64,000 bases of DNA from Mycolicibacterium sp. P9-22 (GCF_008329585.1 NZ_NPKP01000004.1:310001-374000); one strand, 5' to 3'; positions 54,606-63,086 are shown, numbered from the stretch's first letter. Notes: generated from the sequence alone by a model not told the origin. Numbers and translations are program-made.

Positions 54606-55873
54606 GCTGGATAGCACCGCGCCCCGATGTCGACCACGACGTGGCGATCATCGGCGGCGGGCAGAGCGGGGTCACCGCTGCGCACGCGCTGTTGCGTGCC
54701 GGGGTCGGCCGGGTATCGGTGATCGACGCCGGTTCCGATGAATCCGAGTCGGCGTGGCGCACCCGCGCCAGGATGCGCACCCTCCGGACCGCCAAGTCCA
54801 TATCGGGGCCCGAACTGGGCAACCCCGCCCTGGCATTTCCCACCTGGTTCGACAATGTCTACGGTGCAGGCTCTTTCGGCCAGATCGATCGCATCGCCAC
54901 CGGTGATTGGGCGGACTACCTGAGCTGGTTCCGCAAGGAGGTCGGTGTCGACGTCCGGCACGGTGTCCGGGTCACCGACATCGCTGCCGCACCGACCGGA
55001 CTGCGACTGACGCTGCAGAGCGCGGGTCGGCAGTGGACCGAGGACACCCGCAAGCTGGTGCTGGCCACCGGGGTCACGGGCACCGGCGGCCCGCACATCC
55101 CTGCCGTGCTGCGCGATCTGCCTGCCGGGCTGTGGGCCCACACCGCCGACGACATCGATTTCGCGGCACTGCGGGATCAGCGGGTCGCCGTACTCGGCGC
55201 AGCGGCCTCGGCCTTTGACGCCGCCGCCACCGCACTGGAGGCCGGCGCGGCCGAGGTGCACGTGTACACGCGCCGTCCCGCGGTGGTCATCGCGAACCCG
55301 GCCCACCGCCCCAATCCGCTGGTACAGGATGTCTTCCACCTGCGGCCCGATGACCAACGCTGGCTGCAGCGCAAGCAGGCCGCGACCGCGGGTGCCAGCG
55401 TCCCGCAGGACTCCGTCACGCGCGCAGCGGCATTCACGAACTACCACCTGCACGTCTCGGCACCGTGGGCGGCGGCCACCGAACAGGACGGCCGGGTGCT
55501 GGTGCGCGCCGCCGACGGTAGCCAGACATTCGACTTCGTGATCGCCGGCACGGGTTACCAGCAGGATCCGGCTACCCGGCCCGAACTGTCGACGATCGCT
55601 CCGTATATCGCACGGTGGAGCGACGTGTTCACCCCGCCGGACGGACTGGAGGACGAACTGCTCGGGGTGGCGCCCTATCTGGGTGCGGACTACGAATTGA
55701 CCGAGCGACATCCCGGCAGCGCGCCATGGCTTTCCGATGTCCACGTGTTCAGCATCGGCGCCCACGTCAGCGTCGGCAGGCCGGTGGGCGATATCCCGAG
55801 CCTGCGGACCGGCGTGCCCCACCTGACCACCTCCATCACCAGGGACCTGGTGCTGGCCGATCTGAACTGTTGA
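54602..55873 (+). CDS. FAD/NAD(P)-binding oxidoreductase
   Basis: 423 residues. The FAD Rossmann motif AIIGGGQSGVTAAHAL lies at 15-30, the second nucleotide motif VAVLGAAASAFDAAATAL at about 197-214, and VIAGTGYQQDP is the ATG-like motif near 315. The layout is like flavin-containing monooxygenases or thioredoxin-reductase-like proteins. It may be a monooxygenase on its own or supply electrons; it does not look like an SsuE/DszD flavin reductase. One internal Met; the single Cys is the last residue. Coupled to monooxygenase C by ATGA. Confidence 0.8.
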   Translation: MSWIAPRPDVDHDVAIIGGGQSGVTAAHALLRAGVGRVSVIDAGSDESESAWRTRARMRTLRTAKSISGPELGNPALAFPTWFDNVYGAGSFGQIDRIATGDWADYLSWFRKEVGVDVRHGVRVTDIAAAPTGLRLTLQSAGRQWTEDTRKLVLATGVTGTGGPHIPAVLRDLPAGLWAHTADDIDFAALRDQRVAVLGAAASAFDAAATALEAGAAEVHVYTRRPAVVIANPAHRPNPLVQDVFHLRPDDQRWLQRKQAATAGASVPQDSVTRAAAFTNYHLHVSAPWAAATEQDGRVLVRAADGSQTFDFVIAGTGYQQDPATRPELSTIAPYIARWSDVFTPPDGLEDELLGVAPYLGADYELTERHPGSAPWLSDVHVFSIGAHVSVGRPVGDIPSLRTGVPHLTTSITRDLVLADLNC

Positions 55874-55885
55874 CAAGGAGATCCG

Positions 55886-56635
55886 ATGGACCTAGAACTG
55901 ACCGGCAAGCGCGCCATCATCACCGGCGGCAGCAAGGGTATCGGGCTGGCCGTGGCGCACGCCCTGGCGGCCGAGGGCGTGGATGTGGTGCTGGCCGCGC
56001 GCACCAAGGAGACCCTGGAGAAGGCGGCCGCGCAGGTGTCCGAACGCAGCGGTCGCCGCGCCATCCCCGTGGTGACCGATACCGGCGATGACGAATCGGT
56101 CAAGGCCCTCGTCGCCCGCGCCGTAGCGGAGCTGGGCGGTGTCGACATCCTGGTCAACAATGCGTCGAATCAGTCTGTCGGAGCGGGCTTTCCCGACCTG
56201 GCGGGTACCAGTGACGAGGACTTCTGGGCCGATGTGAACATCAAGGTGGTGGGCTATCTGCGGGCCGCGCGCGCGGTGGCACCGCATCTGGTGCAACAGG
56301 GTTGGGGACGGATCATCAACGTCAGCGGCCTGGGTTACCGGCAGACGCATTCCATCGTGCGCAGCATCCGCAATGTCAGCGTGGCCGCGCTGACCAAGAA
56401 CCTCGCCGATGAACTGGGCCCGCACGGGGTCAACGTCACCGTGGTGCATCCCGGCCAGACCCGCACCGAGACCAAGAACCCGACGAAGGAGAGCGCGAAC
56501 AACGCCATCGGCCGGGTGGTCGACGCCGCCGAGGTCGCCGATGTCATCGCCTTCCTGGCCTCGCCGCGCAGCGTCGCCATCACCGGGGACGCCGTCGCCG
56601 CCGGCGGCGGCCTGCTGGGGACGGTGAACTACTGA
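55886..56635 (+). CDS. Atypical short-chain dehydrogenase without YxxxK
   Basis: 249 residues. The cofactor loop TGGSKGIG (13-20), NNAS (91-94) and INVSG with Ser147 are present. The catalytic Tyr and Lys are not: the positions that should be Y and K carry R159 and N163 in RSIRN, although the following VSVAALTK aligns normally. The protein may bind NAD(P) without normal reductase chemistry or use another mechanism. It has no Met after the start and no Cys. Start is 12 bp after the FAD oxidoreductase stop, with AAGGAG before the ATG; the last gene of this operon. Confidence 0.85.
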   Translation: MDLELTGKRAIITGGSKGIGLAVAHALAAEGVDVVLAARTKETLEKAAAQVSERSGRRAIPVVTDTGDDESVKALVARAVAELGGVDILVNNASNQSVGAGFPDLAGTSDEDFWADVNIKVVGYLRAARAVAPHLVQQGWGRIINVSGLGYRQTHSIVRSIRNVSVAALTKNLADELGPHGVNVTVVHPGQTRTETKNPTKESANNAIGRVVDAAEVADVIAFLASPRSVAITGDAVAAGGGLLGTVNY

Positions 56636-56667
56636 CGGGTGCCGTGCTGGCGGATCGCGGCGGCTAC

Positions 56668-57948
56668 CTAAGCAGCTTTGAAGGTGGCCAGGTCGATGCT
56701 GAACTGGTCCTCGGTGATACTGCGCCGCACGATGGGCGTACCCGGCGCCGGTGGCGCGATCGAGTAGTACGTCGCGTGGGTGGGCGTGACAAACTGCGCG
56801 GTGTGGACCCCGTCCCGATCGCTGGTGGTGACTGTCCAACCGTCGGCTTCCTTGGCGTAATTGCACGCTTCGCAGAGCCCCAGTCCGTTGCCGGCGCTGG
56901 TCTTTCCGCCGGCACGGTCCGGTGCGGCGTGATCGTGATGGCGGATCGGGGCATTGCAATACGGGGTACGACACGTTTGGTCCCGTAGCCCGATGAATCG
57001 GGCGAGGCCTTTCGGGAAGGTCCGGGCCCGTGACTCCATCGCCACCAACTGCCCACTGGTGGGATGTCGATACAACCGGCGCAGAGTTGCCGTGGCGTTC
57101 TCGTCGGCGATTGCCGCGTCGAGCAGGTGCCGAAGTACGTGCGCGGGAACAGGACCATACCCGGCGACGGCACCGGGGCAGTCATCACCACCGAAGAGTG
57201 TGGTGTCGGACATGACCAGGTTCAGCGCCACCGAGACCGGCACAGCGGAGGATCGGCCGGTGATCCTTTCGTAGGCGGTGTCGGTCATCACCTGGCCGCG
57301 AGAACGTCCGTCGCCGGACAGGTCGGACGCACGCTTGAGTGCGGCGTACATGCCGATGCCTTGCGCCAGTGGCATCAGAAAGCTCAGATAGACCATGCCG
57401 TTCGGAGCCGGCCGAGTCGTGACACAGCGGCTGCCGGCGGCCTTGTTGTTGCGTTCCACCACGGCGGCGGCATCCAGGCGGGCGGTGATCTTCTTGGCTT
57501 CGGCTTCGACTCGATTGTTGCCCCACCCGACCAACTTCGACGGGTCCCCGCACAGTTCGGCGTCCAACTCTCGGCGGTGTTCGACACTCAGGCAAGCCGA
57601 TTCCCGAACGATCAGGGTGGTCCGATATTCCGACAGGACGCCGGCGTCCAACGCGGCAAGGGTGTACGGCATCTCATGCACCAGTGCGTTGGCCACCCCG
57701 AGATGGGTGTTGCCCTTGACGGGTGCGTCATGGCGGGCCAACGCGATCTCGGTGGCCAAGCCCTTCCCACGCCGCGCTCCAGGGACGCCACGCCCGCGTT
57801 CGGCGCGGGCCCGCCCCTCGGCCCACAAGGCGGTCGCCCGGGCCTGCACCGCCGCAGCCTTCGACTTCAATTGCTCGCAGCGCTCGACCAGGATCCGGAG
57901 CTCCGCCTCGGAGGCATCCGGATTCACTTCGAACAAACTTTCGAACAT
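56668..57948 (-). CDS. DUF222-HNH endonuclease family protein (13E12 type)
   Basis: 426 residues. Residues 1-310 form the helical DUF222 domain. The C-terminal part has the HNH-like zinc module CRTPYCNAPIRHHDHAAPDRAGG with GLCEACNYAKEADGW, the set found in the actinobacterial 13E12 repeat proteins. These occur in many copies per genome and may be mobile or domesticated, with unproven function. Met and Cys content is normal, in contrast to its neighbours. It sits on the opposite strand inside the sulfur region, as if inserted. Start ATG 57948 has only a weak ribosome site; 57979 is an alternative. Confidence 0.85.
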   Translation of the reverse strand: MFESLFEVNPDASEAELRILVERCEQLKSKAAAVQARATALWAEGRARAERGRGVPGARRGKGLATEIALARHDAPVKGNTHLGVANALVHEMPYTLAALDAGVLSEYRTTLIVRESACLSVEHRRELDAELCGDPSKLVGWGNNRVEAEAKKITARLDAAAVVERNNKAAGSRCVTTRPAPNGMVYLSFLMPLAQGIGMYAALKRASDLSGDGRSRGQVMTDTAYERITGRSSAVPVSVALNLVMSDTTLFGGDDCPGAVAGYGPVPAHVLRHLLDAAIADENATATLRRLYRHPTSGQLVAMESRARTFPKGLARFIGLRDQTCRTPYCNAPIRHHDHAAPDRAGGKTSAGNGLGLCEACNYAKEADGWTVTTSDRDGVHTAQFVTPTHATYYSIAPPAPGTPIVRRSITEDQFSIDLATFKAA

Positions 57949-58039
57949 ATTTCCGACGCTACACCGGGTGTCCGACATCGGGCGTATGAGCCGGACCCAC
58001 CAGGGATTCTTCTGACCGGCATTCGGGTTGTATTGGTCC

Positions 58040-59134
58040 ATGGCAATTGATGACCTCTTCCGACCGCTGACCGTCCGCTCGCTGACGGTGCCGAATCGCT
58101 TCGCGATGGCGCCGATGACCCGGCAGGCCTCCCCCGGCGGGGTACCCGGAGTTGACGTCGCGGAGTATTACCGCAGGCGCGCCGCCGGCGGCGTCGGTCT
58201 GATCATCACCGAAGGCGTCCGGCTGGCCGATCCCGCCGCGGGCTATCCGACGTCGATTCCCACCATCGCGGGTGATGACGTAATGGCCGGCTGGGCTGGC
58301 GTCGTCGACGCCGTACACCGGGAGGGTGCGACGATCGCCGCGCAGCTGTGGCATCAGGGTGCCGAGCGTGCGGATACCGACGGCGTGGTTCCGGTCAGCC
58401 CCTCCGGCGTCGACGGTCACGGCAAACCGAAAGGCCGTGCGCTGCAACGCGATGAGCTGAGCCAGGTGGTCGATCACTACGCCCGGGCCGCCGCCTCAGC
58501 GCGCGATATCGGGTTCGACGCAGTCGAGCTTCATGGTGCGCACGGCTACCTGCTCGACGAGTTCCTCTGGGAGAAGACCAATCTGCGCACCGATGACTAC
58601 GGCGGGTCGCTGGCGGCGAGAACCCGCTTCCCCGCCGAGGTGGTGGCCGGGGTGCGTGCCGCGGTCGGACCGGAGTATCCGATCATCTTCCGGTTCTCGC
58701 AGTGGAAGGGCACCGACTACGCGGCGTCCATCGCCGCCGATCCCGGCGAGCTCACCGACCTGCTGGGCCCGTTGGTGACGGCCGGAGTGGACATCTTCCA
58801 CCCGTCGACACGTAGGCACTACGTACCTGCTTTCCCGGACTCCGGCAGTGATTTGAGCCTGGCGGGCTGGACCAAGCAGGTGACCGGCCGGCCGGTCATC
58901 GCTGTCGGTTCGGTCGGGCTGCAGACCCAGTTCCGCAGCGAGAAGCCGGGTCAGCTGATCGAACCCGAATCGGCCGATCGGCTGGTGGCACAATTCGCGG
59001 ACGGTGAGTTCGACATCGCGGCGCTGGGTCGTGCACTGTTGGCGGATCCGTCGTGGGTGAACCGGCTGCGCGACGGCACAATTGACGGTTTCACCGGTTA
59101 CGACCAGGAGAAAGCGCTGGCCGCCCTGGCGTGA
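58040..59134 (+). CDS. Old yellow enzyme family NADH:flavin oxidoreductase
   Basis: 364 residues, FMN-binding TIM barrel. Motifs: NRFAMAPMTRQ (FMN contact), IAAQLWHQGAERA, VELHGAHGYLLDEFL with the substrate-binding His pair, and DIAALGRALLADPSWV. The N-terminal MAPMTR is the usual family form. Such enzymes reduce activated C=C bonds or nitro groups. Internal Met is low (three) and Cys absent, less extreme than in the sulfur set, so membership is uncertain. It starts 92 bp from the divergent DUF222 gene. No partner enzyme is adjacent on the same strand. Confidence 0.9.
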   Translation: MAIDDLFRPLTVRSLTVPNRFAMAPMTRQASPGGVPGVDVAEYYRRRAAGGVGLIITEGVRLADPAAGYPTSIPTIAGDDVMAGWAGVVDAVHREGATIAAQLWHQGAERADTDGVVPVSPSGVDGHGKPKGRALQRDELSQVVDHYARAAASARDIGFDAVELHGAHGYLLDEFLWEKTNLRTDDYGGSLAARTRFPAEVVAGVRAAVGPEYPIIFRFSQWKGTDYAASIAADPGELTDLLGPLVTAGVDIFHPSTRRHYVPAFPDSGSDLSLAGWTKQVTGRPVIAVGSVGLQTQFRSEKPGQLIEPESADRLVAQFADGEFDIAALGRALLADPSWVNRLRDGTIDGFTGYDQEKALAALA

Positions 59135-59153
59135 TCGGCGGACCGTTGAGTAT

Positions 59154-60020
59154 TCACACAGCATCCGAGAACGCGGCAGCGATGTCATCGCTCGTCGTCA
59201 GCCAGACATCGGGCCGTGATGCCAGGTAGGCGAGCACCTGATCGAGATATTTGTGCCGGAAGGCCTGCCCGATGACGAACGGGTGCAGCGCCAAGGCCAG
59301 CACCCGCCCGGACCCGTTGGCGGCATCCGCCGACAGCTGCTCGTACTGGTCGATGACGACCTGCACGAATTCCGGACCGGTGCAGCCCTTTCCGAACAGC
59401 AGCAGGTCGTTGAGCTCCACCGAGTACGGGACGCTGAGCATGCCGGGCACGGTCAGCGGGTAGGGCTGGTCGTCGTTGGTCCAGTCGAGCACGTACCGAT
59501 AGCCGAGGTCGGCCAGCAACTGCGGGGTGTGGTGGGTCTCGGTGAGGCCCGGACCCATCCAGCCACGTGGTGCGCGGCCGGTGGCCTCGGCGATGGCGGC
59601 GGTGATCTCGGCGAGCAGCCGGCGTTCTTCCCCGACACCGAATCCGTTGTGCAGGATCGAGTTGGTCCGGCCGTGCGACAGCCACACCCAGTCGCGTTCC
59701 AGCCCGGCGGCGATGATCTGCGGATGGTGTTCGATGACAGCGGAATTGAGCAGCACGCTGGGCCGCACACCGTGCCGGTCGAGGCTGTCGATGGTCCGCC
59801 AGATACCGACCCGGGCCCCGTAGTCACGCCACCCGTAGTTCAGCGCGTCGGGCTGCAGGTCGGAGGTGCCGGGCCAGATGCTGGTCGAGGGCCGGTCGGG
59901 CAGGAAGTGCTCGATATTGAGGCCGATGTACACGGCGACGCGGGCGCCGCCGGGCCAGGTCAGCGGCGGGCGTTCGGTGATCGGACTGTAGCGGAACGGA
60001 GGGTTGGGTTGCGAGGTCAT
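59154..60020 (-). CDS. Polysaccharide deacetylase-fold hydrolase (PuuE-like)
   Basis: 288 residues of the carbohydrate esterase 4 fold, nearer to the allantoinase/PuuE group than to sugar deacetylases: RVAVYIGLNIEHF, LSHGRTNSILHN, GWMGPGLTETHHTPQLLADLGYRYVLDW and LALALHPFVIGQAFRHKYL. These members often hydrolyse cyclic amides in nitrogen metabolism. The ATG at 60020 lies about six bases after a predicted -10 box, so the mRNA could be leaderless. Divergent from a MerR gene that is the likely regulator. Confidence 0.78.
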   Translation of the reverse strand: MTSQPNPPFRYSPITERPPLTWPGGARVAVYIGLNIEHFLPDRPSTSIWPGTSDLQPDALNYGWRDYGARVGIWRTIDSLDRHGVRPSVLLNSAVIEHHPQIIAAGLERDWVWLSHGRTNSILHNGFGVGEERRLLAEITAAIAEATGRAPRGWMGPGLTETHHTPQLLADLGYRYVLDWTNDDQPYPLTVPGMLSVPYSVELNDLLLFGKGCTGPEFVQVVIDQYEQLSADAANGSGRVLALALHPFVIGQAFRHKYLDQVLAYLASRPDVWLTTSDDIAAAFSDAV

Positions 60021-60025
60021 GCCGC

Positions 60026-60057
60026 ACGGTAGGAGCTGACACCGATGTCAGGGTCAA
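60026..60057 (-). promoter_or_regulatory. MerR-type promoter and operator for the deacetylase-fold gene
   Basis: Read on the minus strand: -35 TTGACC (60057-60052), -10 TACCGT (60031-60026), spacer of 20 bp. A perfect dyad CTGACA-TCGG-TGTCAG fills the spacer (60051-60036). An overlong spacer containing a dyad is the classic MerR design, where the regulator twists the DNA to align the boxes. The start ATG at 60020 follows closely. Confidence 0.7.
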
Positions 60058-60079
60058 GTGCCTACGGTATAAACGGCTC

Positions 60080-60460
60080 ATGCGCATCGGTGAACTGGCA
60101 CAGCGCACCGGAGTGAGTGAACGCTCGTTGCGGTACTACGAGCAGCAGGGTCTGCTGGTGTCATCACGCACTCCGGGCGGGCAGCGCGACTACGCCGAGC
60201 AGGCGGTCGACCGGGTGATCCACATCCAGGAACTGTTCGCCGCGGGGCTGCCCAGCCGTACCATCGTCGGACTGCTGCCGTGTATGCGCGATCACGACGG
60301 CGGGCCCGCCCCGCACGCCACCGGGCGGCTCGTCGACGAGCTGACCGCCGAACGTGAACGGCTCGACCGCGCCATCCGGGAACTCACCGGTTCCCGGGCG
60401 GTGCTCGACGGCGTGATCGCCGCCGTACAACCGGAATCAGGGTGCGCGGATCCCTTGTAA
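60080..60460 (+). CDS. MerR family transcriptional regulator
   Basis: 126 residues. N-terminal winged helix RIGELAQRTGVSERSLRYYEQQGLL (landmark for residues 2-26) followed by SSRTPGGQRDY, typical MerR. The C-terminal region has one dimerisation coiled coil (about 80-115) and two Cys residues (C73 in LPCMRD and C122 in SGCADPL), which could sense metal or redox, but the arrangement matches no known metal motif. It is divergent from the PuuE-like gene and probably acts on the spaced promoter at 60026-60057. Its ATG may also be leaderless, with TATAAA ending seven bases upstream. Confidence 0.88.
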   Translation: MRIGELAQRTGVSERSLRYYEQQGLLVSSRTPGGQRDYAEQAVDRVIHIQELFAAGLPSRTIVGLLPCMRDHDGGPAPHATGRLVDELTAERERLDRAIRELTGSRAVLDGVIAAVQPESGCADPL

Positions 60461-60566
60461 CCGCAGCCCAGCGGCGCAGACTGGTGTCGTCCCCGACGCA
60501 AGCGCGGAATGACCCGTCCCCGGAGACCGTTGTCGCCTGAGACTGCGCACGAAAGCGAGAAGATCT

Positions 60567-61700
60567 GTGGCACACCTTCACCTCGGCGTCGCCCTGGACG
60601 GCACCGGCTGGCACCCGGCCTCGTGGCGCCAGTCCGATGCCCGGCCTGCCGACCTGCTGACCGCGCCCTACTGGACCGACCTGGTGGTCGAGGCCGAGCG
60701 CGGGTTGTTGGACTTCGTCACCATCGAGGACGGGCTTGCGCTGCAATCGGACCATCCGTGGCGGCCCGATCAGCGCACCGACCGGGTCCGCGGCCGCATC
60801 GATGCCGTGCAGATCGCGGCACGGGTGGCGCCCAAGACCCGGCACATCGGGCTGATTCCCACCGCCATCACCACCCACACCGAACCGTTCCACCTGTCCA
60901 AGGCGATCGCCACGCTGGATTACGTCAGCACCGGCCGGGCCGGCGTGCGGGTGCAGATCTCGGCCAACCCCGAGTCCGCCGGGCATTTCGGGCGCGAGCT
61001 GGCCGACGACGCGCTGGCCGAGGCCGCCGACTATGTCGAGGTGCTGCGCCGGCTGTGGGACAGCTGGGAGGATGACGCCGAGATCCGCGATGCCGCCACC
61101 GGCCGGTTCATCGATCGGGACAAGCTGCACTACATCGACTTCGAGGGACGCTGGTTCTCGGTCAAGGGACCGTCGATCACGCAGCGGCCGCCGCAGGGCC
61201 AGCCCCTGGTGGCGGCCCTCGGTCACGGCGACCCGGCCTATCAGTTGATCGCCGCCGGCGCCGATATCGGGTTCATCACCCCGCACAGCGCCGACGAAGT
61301 CGCCACCATCATCGAAACCATCGCCGCCCTGCGCACCGACGACGCAACTCCCTTGCGGATCTTGCCGGACCTGGTGGTTTTCCTCGCCGATACCCCGGCC
61401 TCCGCCGCGGCGCACCGCGCACAACTCGACGAGCTGCTGGGCCGCGAATACATCAGCGACGCCGAAGTTTTCGTCGGCACACCGGCGCAGCTGGCCGACG
61501 TGCTCCAGCAGTGGCAGACCGCCGGCGCGGACGGATTCCGGCTGCGGCCGGCCAGCATCCCGCACGACCTGCAGCAGATCACCGGCTCACTGGTCCCCGA
61601 ACTGCAGCGCCGCGGCGTCTTCCGCACTGGCTACCAGGGATCCACGCTGCGCGACCTGTTCGGCCTGTCCCGCCCCACCAACCGGTACGCACACTCTTAG
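60567..61700 (+). CDS. Luciferase-like flavin monooxygenase D
   Basis: 377 residues, luciferase-like TIM barrel with LHLGVALDGTGWHPASWR, VVEAERGLLDFVTIEDG, LDYVSTGRAGVRVQIS, RRLWDSWEDDAEIRDAATG and VPELQRRGVFRTGYQGSTLRDLFG. It is shorter than genes A, C and E. No Met after the GTG-encoded start and no Cys. The 106-bp upstream gap contains no recognised riboswitch. It is separated by 9 bp from the next monooxygenase gene; the two form a pair. Confidence 0.9.
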   Translation: MAHLHLGVALDGTGWHPASWRQSDARPADLLTAPYWTDLVVEAERGLLDFVTIEDGLALQSDHPWRPDQRTDRVRGRIDAVQIAARVAPKTRHIGLIPTAITTHTEPFHLSKAIATLDYVSTGRAGVRVQISANPESAGHFGRELADDALAEAADYVEVLRRLWDSWEDDAEIRDAATGRFIDRDKLHYIDFEGRWFSVKGPSITQRPPQGQPLVAALGHGDPAYQLIAAGADIGFITPHSADEVATIIETIAALRTDDATPLRILPDLVVFLADTPASAAAHRAQLDELLGREYISDAEVFVGTPAQLADVLQQWQTAGADGFRLRPASIPHDLQQITGSLVPELQRRGVFRTGYQGSTLRDLFGLSRPTNRYAHS

Positions 61701-61709
61701 GACATCCAG

Positions 61710-63086
61710 ATGACCAAGCCGCTCAAGCAGATTCATCTCGCCGCGCACTTCCCGGGTGTCAACAACACCACGGTCTGGAGCGATCCGAACTCGGGAAGCC
61801 ACATCGACTTCGGTTCGTTCACCCATTTCGCGCAGACCGCCGAGCGCGGCAAGTTCGACTTCCTCTTCCTCGCCGAGGGCCTGCGCCTGCGCGAACAGGG
61901 CGGCCAGATCTATGACCTCGACGTGGTCGGGCGCCCGGACACCTTCACGGTGCTCGCCGCGCTGGCCGCCGTCACCGAACGGCTCGGGCTGACCGGCACC
62001 ATCAACTCGACCTTCAATGAGCCTTACGAAGTGGCACGGCAGTTCGCGTCGCTGGATCACCTGTCCGCCGGGCGGGCCGCCTGGAATGTGGTCACCTCAT
62101 GGGATGCCTTCACCGGCGAGAACTTCCGGCGCGGCGGGTATCTGGCCGAGGACCAGCGCTACGCCCGTGCCGAGAGTTTCCTGGCCGCTGCGCACAGCCT
62201 GTTCGACTCGTGGCGCGGTGACGAGATCGTCGCCGACAAAGACACCGGCGCATTCCTGTCCGACCCCGATGCCGGCAGGTTCTCCTACCAGGATGAGCAT
62301 TTCGACATCGCCGGCCGGTTCAACGTGCCGCGCAGCCCACAGGGCCGGCCGGTCATCTTCCAGGCCGGCGACTCCGATCACGGCCGCGAGTTCGCCGCTC
62401 GCGCAGCCGATGCCATCTTCTCCCGGCACGGCACCCTCACCGAGGGCCAGGCGTTCTACGCCGACGTGAAGGGTCGGCTGGCCGCCTACGGCCGCCGCCA
62501 CGATCAGCTGCTGATCCTGCCCGCGGCGACATTCGTGCTCGGTGACACCGATGCCGAGGCCGCCGATATCGCCCACGATGTCCGGCTGGCGCAGGTGTCC
62601 CCCGCGACGGCGATCAAGTTCCTGGAGCAGCTGTGGAACCGGGACCTGTCCGACCATGACCCGGACGGCCCGCTGCCCTCGATCGACCCGGTTGTCGGGG
62701 AGAACACCATCGCCCGGGGCCGGGCCAGTGTGCGCATGCACCGGGACCCGGTCGCCGTCGCCAACGAATGGCGGGCCAGGGCCGAGGCCGAAAACCTTAG
62801 CAGCCGTGAGCTGATCATCGAGGTGACCGGACGGCAGAACTTCATCGGTTCACCTGTGACAGTGGCCGAGGAGATCAACAAGCTGGTGCAGGCCGACGCC
62901 AGTGACGGGTTCATCCTGGTGCCGCATGTCACGCCGGCAGGCCTCGACCCGTTCGTTGATTCGGTGGTGCCACTGCTGCAGGAGCGCGGGGTGTTCCGCA
63001 CCGACTACGAGGGCACCACGCTGCGCGAGCACCTCGGATTGGCGCCGGCTCCCGATCTCACTCCACAGCCGTCGGGGCGTCGGTAG
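61710..63086 (+). CDS. Luciferase-like flavin monooxygenase (NtaA/SnaA/DszA family) E
   Basis: 458 residues. Motifs: IHLAAHFPGVNNTTVW, AERGKFDFLFLAEGLRLRE, AGRAAWNVVTSWDAFTGENFRRGG, SPQGRPVIFQAGDSDHGREFA and VPLLQERGVFRTDYEGTTLREHLG. One internal Met and no Cys. Its 3' end overlaps the convergent DUF1214 gene by 29 bp, an unusually long convergent overlap. With gene D it forms the right end of the sulfur-sparing island. Confidence 0.92.
   Translation: MTKPLKQIHLAAHFPGVNNTTVWSDPNSGSHIDFGSFTHFAQTAERGKFDFLFLAEGLRLREQGGQIYDLDVVGRPDTFTVLAALAAVTERLGLTGTINSTFNEPYEVARQFASLDHLSAGRAAWNVVTSWDAFTGENFRRGGYLAEDQRYARAESFLAAAHSLFDSWRGDEIVADKDTGAFLSDPDAGRFSYQDEHFDIAGRFNVPRSPQGRPVIFQAGDSDHGREFAARAADAIFSRHGTLTEGQAFYADVKGRLAAYGRRHDQLLILPAATFVLGDTDAEAADIAHDVRLAQVSPATAIKFLEQLWNRDLSDHDPDGPLPSIDPVVGENTIARGRASVRMHRDPVAVANEWRARAEAENLSSRELIIEVTGRQNFIGSPVTVAEEINKLVQADASDGFILVPHVTPAGLDPFVDSVVPLLQERGVFRTDYEGTTLREHLGLAPAPDLTPQPSGRR

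Noticed and set aside
60461..60566. Possible riboswitch (SAM type) upstream of monooxygenases D and E
   Set aside because: A sulfur-responsive RNA leader would fit the context, but the sequence lacks the conserved core elements I know for SAM-I or SAM-IV and shows no clear multi-stem fold.
41259..63086. Explaining the low Met and Cys content by high GC alone
   Set aside because: Flanking and embedded genes with the same GC (acyl-CoA dehydrogenases, LysR, DUF222, DUF1214) have ordinary Met and Cys numbers.
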